Shown one piece after another: positions 14,432 through 22,237 of a stretch of 22,715 bases of DNA (position 1 is the stretch's first letter; every line of letters begins with the position of its first letter). A program made the position numbers and the translations under genes. The notes below the pieces were generated by a model. The model saw only the letters and a program-made list of their open reading frames with translations. It was not told the origin of the DNA and ran no database searches. The stretch spans positions 1 to 22,715 of IMG/VR virus record IMGVR_UViG_3300027779_000171; one strand, given 5' to 3'. Source of the stretch: a virus.

Positions 14432-17400
14432 TTAACTCACATCATTAAATGAGACGCTTGTTGGTGTGATGTTGAATTCTAACTCGATAAACTCTAAAGT
14501 TCTAGTTGGTTTAACAAATATCTTTCCAGTTAATGTATTGGTATCTAGTTCTGTTACATCATCATTTAGTTGTACTTGGAAGTCGTTTAACCCTCTATCT
14601 CGTCTTACATCTTCTAATATTGGATTAACTAGTGCTAAAAATTGTTGTCTAACAATGTCATCATTTTGTTCAAATATTAATTGTATTGCAACTTGTTTAA
14701 TCCTTGTACTAAGATATAACATTAGTCTTCTAACATTAATTCTATCTAGTGCAGAAGCGGTTGATTGAAGTGTTTTTTGTCCCCAGATAACAACACCTAT
14801 ACCATTAAATGTGGCAATTGGGTTTAGTCGGGCTTCATACAAGTCGTCTCTATTGGTTTGGGATAGTTTAATTCTGGCTCTGTCTACCTCCATCATTCCT
14901 CTATTGTATCCTGCTGTGGCAAACCATGGGAATGATACATTATCTGTTTTTGCCATATTCCTAACTATATCAGTTGTTGGTGGTAGATATATTCTAACAT
15001 TATTCTCTTTGTCATTATACCTCGCCCATGGCCAATAGGTAGCAACATAACTACTATTTAACGCCGCGTTCTCTAAATTTGTTATTGCTCCATCTACAGT
15101 TTGATTGGTTGGGTTTGATGAGGTTACTACATATAATGAGTCTCTCTTATCATTTTCTACCATTTGAATGGCTTTATTAACCAATACTAAGTTATTAGTG
15201 TAGTCAATTCCTGGAGTGGTTATAATACCACTTGGTGTGTCCTCAGGGTTAGATAATTTTCTCATTGCATCATAATAAGCGTAGTAATCGGTTACCTCAC
15301 AACTAGATGTTGTGAAACTCTGATTGTACCAGAAAGCGTCGTAGTTAGTTTTACCTATTATATCTAAATCTGTATTAGTTCTAGTTAATCTATATTCATC
15401 CCATCCATCATGTCCTCCATAAGGTAATACAGTGAATTTAAGATAATCTTTATTAGTATAGTAATTACCAACTTCACCTCCTAAAGTACCACCACTAGTA
15501 TAAAAGTTATAAGTTCCTACATTATATTGAGTTGCGTCAGCGGTAGTTAAACCCGACACTCTTTTATCAAAGTGAAAACCTTTTGTTTTACCAGTCCATA
15601 AGGTACCATTAGAACCACATTTATATGGTGATGTTTGTGTTAAATCCCCATTTAATCCTTTATAATCAAAATAATCCTGGTCAAGTCCTGTCTTTGAAGA
15701 CCATCCCAAATATGTTTTCCGGATATCATCGGCTACAATATCATATGATAAATTATAAAATGGTTTAGGTGCTATATTACCATACCATCCTGATGGTTCT
15801 GTAATTTCCGCTTCTGCTGGTGGGTCCATGTAGACTTCGTTTGAGTGTGTGGATCCACTGTAGTTTCTTATTACGTACCCTTCAAATCCTGATGGTAGCG
15901 CATCAACTGGAGCGTTTTCATCAAATTCAACCATAATATATTTAGACCTAACAGCATATTCTCCGTTCTCCGTACCTATTTTTTTACCTATATAGTTTTG
16001 ACTTCCTGGATTCATCATACATTTAGTGTATGCTTCCACAATTCTCTGATTAGCATCTGAATCAGAGAACTCTCTAACAGTTAAGGTAAATGTCTTATTC
16101 ATTACATCAACATCCTGAATTGATATTTTAACTGATTCGTTTGCTTCGTTACCGTCCGCAATTAATATAATTCTAAATAATCTAAATAGGTTCTCCCCTC
16201 TAATCTCTGATACAATCCAAGGAGTTGTTGGTCCTTCAACCGCTCCTAATGGTTGCCAATCTTCAGAATAGTTTGAGTAGGTTACCCCTGCTGTTATTTC
16301 ACTTCCAACCTGACCAAATCTAAGATTACTAAAAGTAACTGCTGACGCGGCTAACTGTTTTAATGTGTTAGGATAAAGTTCCTCAACCCACATATGTGTA
16401 TTCTTATCGTGTTTTTTTGTACCTAAAACTCGTGGTAAATATTTTTGAGATGTTGGATCTAAATTAACTTCGTAATTAAAACTCCCCCCAAACGCGTTAG
16501 TGTATCCCGAAAGATAAAAATCTTGTTTGTAGTTAGTGGTGTTTATATCAACAATCCTCTTGGACCTACACCCCACGGGTGCTGGTATCGTTCCATCACA
16601 CACAGCGTTTGTAATACCAAATGAAGGTGATGCAAAATCTGTAACCCCTGGAGGGTTTATATCTCCAGCCACATTAGCAGCGAATACATTACCTGAATAT
16701 TTTCCTCTACTTCTTAAAGTAGCTATAGACATATCTTGAGTTGCGGCACTCCAAGTGTATACAGTTCCAGTTGTTTGTGCGGTCCACCCTGTAGTACCTC
16801 CACTATGGTAACCAATATGATTTCCATATCTCCAATTAAATTGTAGTGAAGTTCCTGTAACTGGATATCCGATTGGTTGTATCGTCCTAGCACCGGTACC
16901 AGCATTAATTAGTTTATCTGGGTCTAAAGGTGATTCTGAGTTGTCAGCTGGGTCATATACCGAAATAGCTGGTCCCCAATTAATATTAGCAAAAGTTGTT
17001 CCGTTTGATTGGTCCATTACTCTCGTACACTCAAAACCTGTATTATTTGTTGCGTCTGTTGCACATGCATTAGCGTTATCTATTGATGGGTCTCCTCCAG
17101 TAGAGTGGTTGGTTGTGATAACAAATGTTCTACCACTTAATAAATTCATAGGATATGGTGTTAACTCTGATACCCAAGGTTTACCTCCTGTTGTGTACCA
17201 ATTACCACCAGTACTACCAGTTAAAACCATTTTACCGGCTCCTCCATAAGTGGTGGCAGAATAAATCATCATCATTTTTCGGGATGAAGGGTAATCAAAC
17301 ATATACCCATCTGGGTTAGCGTTATCAGCGTTTGTAAATTGTGCTCCGTTTACCTGTCCTTCTTGATTGGCGTTAAAACTGTACCCCCATGTTCCTCCAC

Positions 17401-17941
17401 TTAACATACCTGGTTGGCCAAATCCGGCCCCTTGCGTAGGAGCTGCATAAGTAGCACTCGAACCATTTATTAAACTAGTATTATTAATTAATGTTCCTGT
17501 TGGTGAAATATATGGTATACCGGTACCTCCTAGTTGATTTGGTGATTGTGATACGTAAGGGAACCCTGTACCAAAAGCTCTAAATACATTATCAAAAGTA
17601 GGTACATAGCTTACAATTATGTTCCAAGCATTACCCGCATTAAAACCAGCGTATCCTAAGGCTCTAACTGCCCACATGGAGTTAGATTCACTTAGAAAAC
17701 CTTTTGCGATATAAGATTGTTCATATTTTGGAATTGTGGTTCCTGAAAAAACTGTCGTATTTAACCCGCCGAAATAGGTTTGATATTCATTATAAGTTTC
17801 TACAAATATAGGTTGTTGTGCAGGTCCTTTTAGTGTTTCTCCGACACTTGCCAAAGTTGTTGCACCTATACTAGGTGTACTAAATGTAAGTTCTCTTTCG
17901 GAGGTATACACTCCTGGGGATATTGAAGCTTGATTCGCCAT
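14432..17941 (-). CDS. gp18: Tail sheath protein, second paralog (gp18-like, 1169 residues)
   Basis: The N-terminus 'SPGVYTSERELTF' and the C-terminal region from 'NRGMMEVDRARIKL' through 'RINVRRLMLYLSTRIK', 'NPILEDVRRDRGLNDF' and 'GKIFVKPTRTLEFIELEFN' are typical of T4 gp18 sheaths. T4 gp18 is 659 residues; this one is nearly twice that. Residues 1-105 and about 490-1169 match the neighbouring sheath, whereas residues about 105-490 are a Gly/Ser/Thr/Asn-rich insertion without a counterpart there. In T4 gp18 such insertions form protruding outer domains, so this one is probably exposed on the tail surface. The gene starts 24 bases after the first sheath gene with no Shine-Dalgarno, and is followed after 5 bases by the HAD-like gene. 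It would contract on infection, or form a special part of the sheath if the two paralogs differ in place. Confidence 0.93.
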   Translation of the reverse strand: MANQASISPGVYTSERELTFSTPSIGATTLASVGETLKGPAQQPIFVETYNEYQTYFGGLNTTVFSGTTIPKYEQSYIAKGFLSESNSMWAVRALGYAGFNAGNAWNIIVSYVPTFDNVFRAFGTGFPYVSQSPNQLGGTGIPYISPTGTLINNTSLINGSSATYAAPTQGAGFGQPGMLSGGTWGYSFNANQEGQVNGAQFTNADNANPDGYMFDYPSSRKMMMIYSATTYGGAGKMVLTGSTGGNWYTTGGKPWVSELTPYPMNLLSGRTFVITTNHSTGGDPSIDNANACATDATNNTGFECTRVMDQSNGTTFANINWGPAISVYDPADNSESPLDPDKLINAGTGARTIQPIGYPVTGTSLQFNWRYGNHIGYHSGGTTGWTAQTTGTVYTWSAATQDMSIATLRSRGKYSGNVFAANVAGDINPPGVTDFASPSFGITNAVCDGTIPAPVGCRSKRIVDINTTNYKQDFYLSGYTNAFGGSFNYEVNLDPTSQKYLPRVLGTKKHDKNTHMWVEELYPNTLKQLAASAVTFSNLRFGQVGSEITAGVTYSNYSEDWQPLGAVEGPTTPWIVSEIRGENLFRLFRIILIADGNEANESVKISIQDVDVMNKTFTLTVREFSDSDANQRIVEAYTKCMMNPGSQNYIGKKIGTENGEYAVRSKYIMVEFDENAPVDALPSGFEGYVIRNYSGSTHSNEVYMDPPAEAEITEPSGWYGNIAPKPFYNLSYDIVADDIRKTYLGWSSKTGLDQDYFDYKGLNGDLTQTSPYKCGSNGTLWTGKTKGFHFDKRVSGLTTADATQYNVGTYNFYTSGGTLGGEVGNYYTNKDYLKFTVLPYGGHDGWDEYRLTRTNTDLDIIGKTNYDAFWYNQSFTTSSCEVTDYYAYYDAMRKLSNPEDTPSGIITTPGIDYTNNLVLVNKAIQMVENDKRDSLYVVTSSNPTNQTVDGAITNLENAALNSSYVATYWPWARYNDKENNVRIYLPPTTDIVRNMAKTDNVSFPWFATAGYNRGMMEVDRARIKLSQTNRDDLYEARLNPIATFNGIGVVIWGQKTLQSTASALDRINVRRLMLYLSTRIKQVAIQLIFEQNDDIVRQQFLALVNPILEDVRRDRGLNDFQVQLNDDVTELDTNTLTGKIFVKPTRTLEFIELEFNITPTSVSFNDVS
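15399..15439. repeat. 41-base perfect repeat shared by the two sheath genes (copy in second paralog)
   Basis: This stretch is identical, base for base, to 18948-18988 in the other sheath gene. It encodes KFTVLPYGGHDGW, including synonymous positions, while neighbouring stretches of the two genes have diverged. Confidence 0.9.
16042..16069 (-). repeat. Intragenic hairpin in the second sheath gene
   Basis: TTCTCTGATT and AATCAGAGAA form a perfect 10-bp stem with an 8-base loop within codons for 'EFSDSDANQRI'. The matching place in the first sheath gene ('DYSDSDAKQVV') does not form it. No T-run follows on the minus strand, so this is not a standard terminator. Confidence 0.55.
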
Positions 17942-17965
17942 CTATGTTAAAAGTTTTAATCTATG

Positions 17966-20806
17966 TTATATGTCGTCAAAACTTGTTGCTGTCGGTGTGA
18001 TGTTAAATTCTATTTCAATAAACTCTAATGAACGAGTTGGTTTAATAAAAATCTTACCTGTCAACTTGTTTTGATCGATTTCTTCTGGGTCGTTAGAAAG
18101 AACTACCTTAAAGTCTGTTAATCCTCTATCTCTTCTAATATCTTCTAATATTGGATTAACTAAGCTTAAAAATTCTTGTCTTACGATTTCATCATTTTGT
18201 TCAAATACTAATCTAACCGCAACTGCTGACACTAACTTTCTCGCTCTAAGAAGTAATCTTCTCACATTAATTCTATCTAATGCTGAAATAGCTGTTTGTA
18301 GAGTTTTATTACCCCAGATAACAGGTCCGGTTGCTGTAAATGTCGCGATTGGGTTGATTCTAGCCTCATATAGGTCGTCTCGGTCGTCTTGTGTTAGATT
18401 CCTTCTAACCTTATTGGCTTTTACAATACCTCTATTGTAACCTGCCGTTGCAAACCATGGGAAAGCTACATTATCAGTTATCGCCATATTTCTTAATACT
18501 TCACAAGTAGGTGGCATGTATAGTCTAACATTATTTTCGGTGTCATTGTATTGTATCCATGGCCAGTAAGTAGCAACATAATTACTATTAAGACTCGAGT
18601 CTTCTAATGCATTTACCGCTGATTCAATACTTTGGTCTTTGTAGTTATCTGCTGTAAGAAGGTATAAAGAATCTGCTCTATCATCCTCAATCATATCAAT
18701 AGTATCATTAACTAATGTTAAATTATTGGTATAATCAATTCCTGGTGTTGCAAATAAGTTTATATCAGTTTCTTCTGGGTTAGCAAACTTTCTTATTGCT
18801 GATTGGAACGAATACCAGTCTGAATTTTTATTATAAGCATAAGCTCCTAGTCCCGCTACTGCTGTTGAGCCAGAACCATAGTTTGAAAGATAGTTGGTAG
18901 CGTTTTCTTTCCATAAGTCACCATTACTACGTACTGATCTATATGGTTCCCATCCATCATGTCCTCCATAAGGTAATACAGTGAATTTTCTATATTTTTT
19001 ATTGTAATACAGATTTTTACTAGCTGATGTTTCATTTGAGCTACCAGCTCCGTAATATCCGTTTACAGTATATTGTGACGACGCCCCATAGAATGGGAAA
19101 GTACCAACTGATCCTGAGAACCATACTTTATAGTCTCCAGCGTTAGTGTTTTGTAAGAATGTACTTCCTGAAGCTCTTGTATCTAAATGGAATCCATAAG
19201 TTTTTCCTGTCCAAGCCGATGCACATACAGTACCCACAGTGTCTTCACAACCATGATAATCGAACATATCTTGGTCATAACCGAATTTACTTCCTAGACC
19301 TAAATAAGTTTTTCTGATGTTATCAGCTACTAGGTCATAACTAAGATTATAATATGCGAAAGGTTCTACTCTAGAATGAAGTGCTAAACCATCAGCAGCT
19401 CCCGTTCCTTGAGTTTGAGTCCTTCCACTTAGATTACCCCAATTATTTGAACCATTGGTTGTAGGATATCCGTCATATCCACTTGGTACAGCGTCTATTG
19501 GACAATTTTCATCAATCTCAACCATTATATATCTTGACCTTAACGCGTACTCTCCATTTAATGTTCCAATTTTCTTTCCTAAGTAGTTTTGACTTATCGG
19601 GTTAAGACTTATGTTTTTATATCCTTCTAATACTACTTGTTTTGCGTCTGAATCACTATAGTCTCTAACCGCTAAATCAAATGTTTTATTATCAATATCA
19701 ATATTAACGAAAGAGAATTTTACGTAATTATTGGCTGTGTTTCCATCTGCTATTGTAATGATTCTAAATAATTTTACTATTTCAGTACCTCTAACTTCTG
19801 AATAAATCCATGGTGATTGTGGTCCATCTGGTGTTGCTGTTGGTTGCCATGTGTCTGTATAATTATCCCAACCAGATTTTGCGTTAAACCAAGACATGTC
19901 TGTAACAGCATCTAAATAACTATTCGCCGCTGAACCACCCCATTCTTTACCCATTTGTTTAACAGTGTTAATATAGATTTGTTCTACATATAGTCTTTGG
20001 TCTGGGTTATTTTGGTCGTAGAAAGGATTAGTTCCTAGAACTTTTGTAATATAGTTATTACTATTTGGATTAAAACTAACTAAGTATCTGTCGTCCGGAT
20101 CTCCAACACCTGCATATGCTTGTCTTCGAGCGGCTATAGTAAAATCACCTGTTGCGTCAGCCCAAGCACCACCATCAATATTTGCACCAAGGATTCCACT
20201 ACCTCCAACAGTAAATCCATTTGCTGCCCAGGTTGGAGAAGCAACATTAGTATTAGCAATACCATAACCAACCGTAGGTACAATACCAATTTGAATATTT
20301 GGTTGATTGTATGTTGGTCCTGAATAGTATTTTCTAGCTCTAATTACACAAGCTGTTGTTGCAGATAATCTTGATCCATTAGTTGCTTGTCTCACAGACG
20401 ATGTTGTTGGGTGTGGTAAAGAACCAACACAATCTGTACCACATCCAACACTTAAGTTAATAACTAAAGCTTCAGTTGCATCATATCCTGTACCGCCTAG
20501 AACACGAGTTGTCCATAAATTGTTCGATTCACTTAAATAAGCCCTAGCAATATAGGTGGTTTCGTATCTTGGATATTTCGCATCACTAGAGACACAAGGT
20601 TGACCTAAACAATACTGGTCTGTTTTTTGTCCTCCAAAATAGGTTTTATATGTATCGTAGTCCCCTACGAATATTGGTTGGTTTGCTGGTCCTCTATAAG
20701 TTTCCCCCGCAATACCTAAACGTGTTATACCAACACTAGAAGCAACAAACGAAAGATCTTTCTCTGATGTATAAACTCCTGGTGATACTACTACTTGATT
20801 TGCCAT
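17966..20806 (-). CDS. gp18: Tail sheath protein, first paralog (gp18-like, 946 residues)
   Basis: A second gp18-type sheath: 'SPGVYTSEKDLSF' at the start, 'YIARAYLSESNNLWTTRVLGG' near residue 85-105, and the C-terminal core 'DDLYEARINPIATF', 'ALDRINVRRLLL', 'LVNPILEDIRRDRG', 'GKIFIKPTRSLEFIEIEFN'. It is closely related to the following gene at both ends. Its own insertion (about residues 110-245) is shorter and different in sequence; it contains Cys pairs (YCLGQPC and CGTDC) that the other paralog lacks. Sheath subunits surround the tube and contract to drive it through the cell envelope. The gene opens the sheath/HAD unit, with an A-rich leader and promoter-like elements at 20844-20872 and 20926-20933. 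Having two complete sheath genes in tandem suggests a mixed sheath, alternative tails, or recent duplication with change of surface. Confidence 0.93.
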   Translation of the reverse strand: MANQVVVSPGVYTSEKDLSFVASSVGITRLGIAGETYRGPANQPIFVGDYDTYKTYFGGQKTDQYCLGQPCVSSDAKYPRYETTYIARAYLSESNNLWTTRVLGGTGYDATEALVINLSVGCGTDCVGSLPHPTTSSVRQATNGSRLSATTACVIRARKYYSGPTYNQPNIQIGIVPTVGYGIANTNVASPTWAANGFTVGGSGILGANIDGGAWADATGDFTIAARRQAYAGVGDPDDRYLVSFNPNSNNYITKVLGTNPFYDQNNPDQRLYVEQIYINTVKQMGKEWGGSAANSYLDAVTDMSWFNAKSGWDNYTDTWQPTATPDGPQSPWIYSEVRGTEIVKLFRIITIADGNTANNYVKFSFVNIDIDNKTFDLAVRDYSDSDAKQVVLEGYKNISLNPISQNYLGKKIGTLNGEYALRSRYIMVEIDENCPIDAVPSGYDGYPTTNGSNNWGNLSGRTQTQGTGAADGLALHSRVEPFAYYNLSYDLVADNIRKTYLGLGSKFGYDQDMFDYHGCEDTVGTVCASAWTGKTYGFHLDTRASGSTFLQNTNAGDYKVWFSGSVGTFPFYGASSQYTVNGYYGAGSSNETSASKNLYYNKKYRKFTVLPYGGHDGWEPYRSVRSNGDLWKENATNYLSNYGSGSTAVAGLGAYAYNKNSDWYSFQSAIRKFANPEETDINLFATPGIDYTNNLTLVNDTIDMIEDDRADSLYLLTADNYKDQSIESAVNALEDSSLNSNYVATYWPWIQYNDTENNVRLYMPPTCEVLRNMAITDNVAFPWFATAGYNRGIVKANKVRRNLTQDDRDDLYEARINPIATFTATGPVIWGNKTLQTAISALDRINVRRLLLRARKLVSAVAVRLVFEQNDEIVRQEFLSLVNPILEDIRRDRGLTDFKVVLSNDPEEIDQNKLTGKIFIKPTRSLEFIEIEFNITPTATSFDDI
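18948..18988. repeat. 41-base perfect repeat shared by the two sheath genes (copy in first paralog)
   Basis: Identical to 15399-15439; see that entry. The longer surroundings on both sides are similar but not identical. Confidence 0.9.
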
Positions 20807-20841
20807 GTTTTACTGTATTTTTTAATTTTTGTTATTCTTTG

Positions 20842-20856
20842 GTTTTATAATAAATA
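20842..20856 (-). promoter_or_regulatory. Copy 3 of a recurring AT-rich upstream motif
   Basis: Reads TATTTATTATAAAAC on the minus strand, 35 bases before the first sheath ATG. It matches the copies at 11994-12008 (one difference) and 7634-7648 (two differences), and overlaps the -10 element proposed for the sheath promoter. Confidence 0.4.
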
Positions 20857-20872
20857 CTCTTGTTTTTATCAA
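20844..20872 (-). promoter_or_regulatory. Sigma70-like promoter candidate for the sheath operon
   Basis: On the minus strand TTGATA (20872-20867) and TATAAA (20849-20844) are exactly 17 bases apart, each one base from the sigma70 consensus, and lie 38 bases before the sheath start codon. If it is used, transcription of both sheath genes and the HAD-like gene starts here. Confidence 0.5.
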
Positions 20873-20895
20873 AGGTCGAGGGGTTTTTACCATGA

Positions 20896-20924
20896 GTATG
20901 AAAAGAATCATACTTTTTTCATAC
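20896..20924. repeat. Operator-like inverted repeat upstream of the RHH gene
   Basis: GTATGAAAA (20896-20904) and TTTTCATAC (20916-20924) are perfect 9-base inverted arms. A third half-site, TCATAC (20908-20913), lies between them and pairs with the first arm as well. Such multi-half-site layouts are common for ribbon-helix-helix repressors. The cluster ends 10 bases before the start codon of the RHH-like gene and lies just downstream of the TATAAATA on the minus strand. Confidence 0.5.
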
Positions 20925-20925
20925 T

Positions 20926-20933
20926 TATTTATA
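20926..20933 (-). promoter_or_regulatory. T4-type late promoter octamer facing the sheath genes
   Basis: The minus strand reads TATAAATA, the exact T4 late promoter consensus, 120 bases before the first sheath ATG. A start 6-7 bases downstream would fall inside the inverted repeat 20896-20924. The octamer also occurs by chance elsewhere in this AT-rich DNA. Confidence 0.35.
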
Positions 20934-20934
20934 T

Positions 20935-21108
20935 ATGGATAATCTAAAACGTAATAAAAACCTTAAAATCGATAGTAAGACCCATTCTATCCTAAAATCT
21001 TATTGTGATAAAAATGGTCTAAAGATGTTTGCCCTTGTAGAAAAGTTAATAAGGGAAAATTGTTCCTCCACTCGTTATAATAAAAAAGACGATCTTTACA
21101 ATGACTAA
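20935..21108 (+). CDS. Small ribbon-helix-helix-like DNA-binding protein
   Basis: A 57-residue protein, the only convincing plus-strand gene here. Residues 9-13 (NLKID) fit the DNA-contacting strand, residues 14-27 (SKTHSILKSYCDKNG) the first helix, and residues 30-42 (KMFALVEKLIREN) the second helix with its hydrophobic face. The two termini are Lys/Asn/Asp-rich. RHH proteins are dimeric repressors that often control their own gene. The gene is encoded against the late genes, in a gap of about 300 bases, and its stop codon overlaps the stop of the gp15-like gene by 4 bases (convergent). The inverted repeat at 20896-20924 sits at a good operator distance. No Shine-Dalgarno is visible; a TATAAT occurs at 20846-20851 without a matching -35. 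The opposite orientation suggests early or constitutive expression, unlike the structural genes. Confidence 0.68.
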   Translation: MDNLKRNKNLKIDSKTHSILKSYCDKNGLKMFALVEKLIRENCSSTRYNKKDDLYND

Positions 21109-22235
21109 ATCTTATTAATGTAACCATGTAAGGTTAGTGTCGCATCTAAACTAACATTAATAAGGTTTCCATCTATATAGAGATAATACCCTGGTAGTAC
21201 TTGTAGAGGTAAGTTTACTGATGTAAATGTCGCCCCCTCATCTAGACTCAGGTAAAGTCGAGGCCCCCCTACTGGACAATCATCACTAACCTCCGGACAA
21301 TCCCTAAGATTATCAAAAGTCATTGTTGTTAGTAATGCACTATCTATAACTTTAGTTGAGTTGTCTATGGTTGTTATAGAGGTTCCGTCTAAGGAATCTC
21401 CTACATTCCATTGGAAGTTTATTGTTGATTCGTCTGTTCGTCTTCCCGAGTCTAGTCCATCTGTAGCGTTCAAACTTGGTACGATTTTGGGTTCCGTTTC
21501 AAATAATGTAATTACTCTTTTTATTGCTGGTGTCACTTCATATTCTTCTTCATCCATAATATAACCTAACATCTGCATTTCAAAACTTTGGATGTAAAAT
21601 CGTTTCTTTTCAAACTGATCTATCGTACTTTCGTCTCCTATATTTTCTAATATTATTGGGAAATAGTGACCATTACAATTAATGTACTTTTGTCTTGATT
21701 GGAATTCTTGCATCACAGCTTTATTGAATTTGTTTATCTCTCTCATTCTATAGGAGAAAAATCTAACCTCGTAAGTTAGATTAACTGCGATTGGTTGTGG
21801 TATTTTATAGACATCGACACCAACACCATCCCCGTCATAATTTGGAACTTTCATATAGTCAAACCGTTGTTTCTGAGGTATTGTATATTGAGTAACTGGA
21901 TTCGTACCAAATTGTATATCTGGGTGACGCACTATAGTTACAAAAGGAATTTGTACATTACGGTCTTTATCAGAAAATTCCCAAGTTCTTGCGAATTCTG
22001 CCCACCTTTGCATTGTTAGAAAAAATACCGGTACCTTTTCACCACCTAAAGAAACACTTAATTCGTCTTTAACAAACTTAATAAAGTCTCTGTCCATATC
22101 TTCATAAAGTACTCCTTTAGGTACAAAAGTACCACTAGCATTCCATCCCTCTTCCCATAACTCTAGTCTTCTTGCGTGGTTACGAGACTTTGCCTTAAGT
22201 TGTACATTCTTTAAGAATTTCTTAGGTATTCCCAT
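21105..22235 (-). CDS. gp15: Tail completion protein (gp15-like) with C-terminal extension
   Basis: A 376-residue protein whose first about 250 residues fit T4 gp15, the hexamer that caps the tail and joins it to the neck. Visible features are 'VPVFFLTMQRWAEFARTWEF' (68-87), 'NVQIPFVTIVRH' (93-104), 'PIAVNLTYEVRFFSYRMREINKFNKAV' (148-174) and 'FPIILENIGDES' (192-203), the pattern of a beta-rich core with one long helix. T4 gp15 has 272 residues. The extra C-terminal part (about 250-376) is a Thr/Ser/Asp-rich segment with two Cys pairs and a beta-rich end, possibly a separate decorating domain. The gene starts 2 bases after the gp14-like gene, as in T4 order 14-15-18-19. Its 3' end contains an inverted repeat (21111-21164) and overlaps the RHH gene. 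Confidence 0.75.
   Translation of the reverse strand: MGIPKKFLKNVQLKAKSRNHARRLELWEEGWNASGTFVPKGVLYEDMDRDFIKFVKDELSVSLGGEKVPVFFLTMQRWAEFARTWEFSDKDRNVQIPFVTIVRHPDIQFGTNPVTQYTIPQKQRFDYMKVPNYDGDGVGVDVYKIPQPIAVNLTYEVRFFSYRMREINKFNKAVMQEFQSRQKYINCNGHYFPIILENIGDESTIDQFEKKRFYIQSFEMQMLGYIMDEEEYEVTPAIKRVITLFETEPKIVPSLNATDGLDSGRRTDESTINFQWNVGDSLDGTSITTIDNSTKVIDSALLTTMTFDNLRDCPEVSDDCPVGGPRLYLSLDEGATFTSVNLPLQVLPGYYLYIDGNLINVSLDATLTLHGYINKI
21111..21164. repeat. 11-bp inverted repeat at the convergent gene ends
   Basis: CTTATTAATGT (21111-21121) and ACATTAATAAG (21154-21164) are perfect inverted arms around 32 bases. An alternative inner stem, GTTAGT (21133-21138) with ACTAAC (21150-21155), competes with it. 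It starts 3 bases after the RHH stop and lies inside the last codons of the gp15-like gene. It may be a bidirectional terminator-like element, though no T-run follows. Confidence 0.45.
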
Positions 22236-22237
22236 AA

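Noticed and set aside
14092-14448. Plus-strand frame of 118 codons
   Set aside because: Antisense to the HAD-like gene, whose catalytic motifs prove the minus frame.
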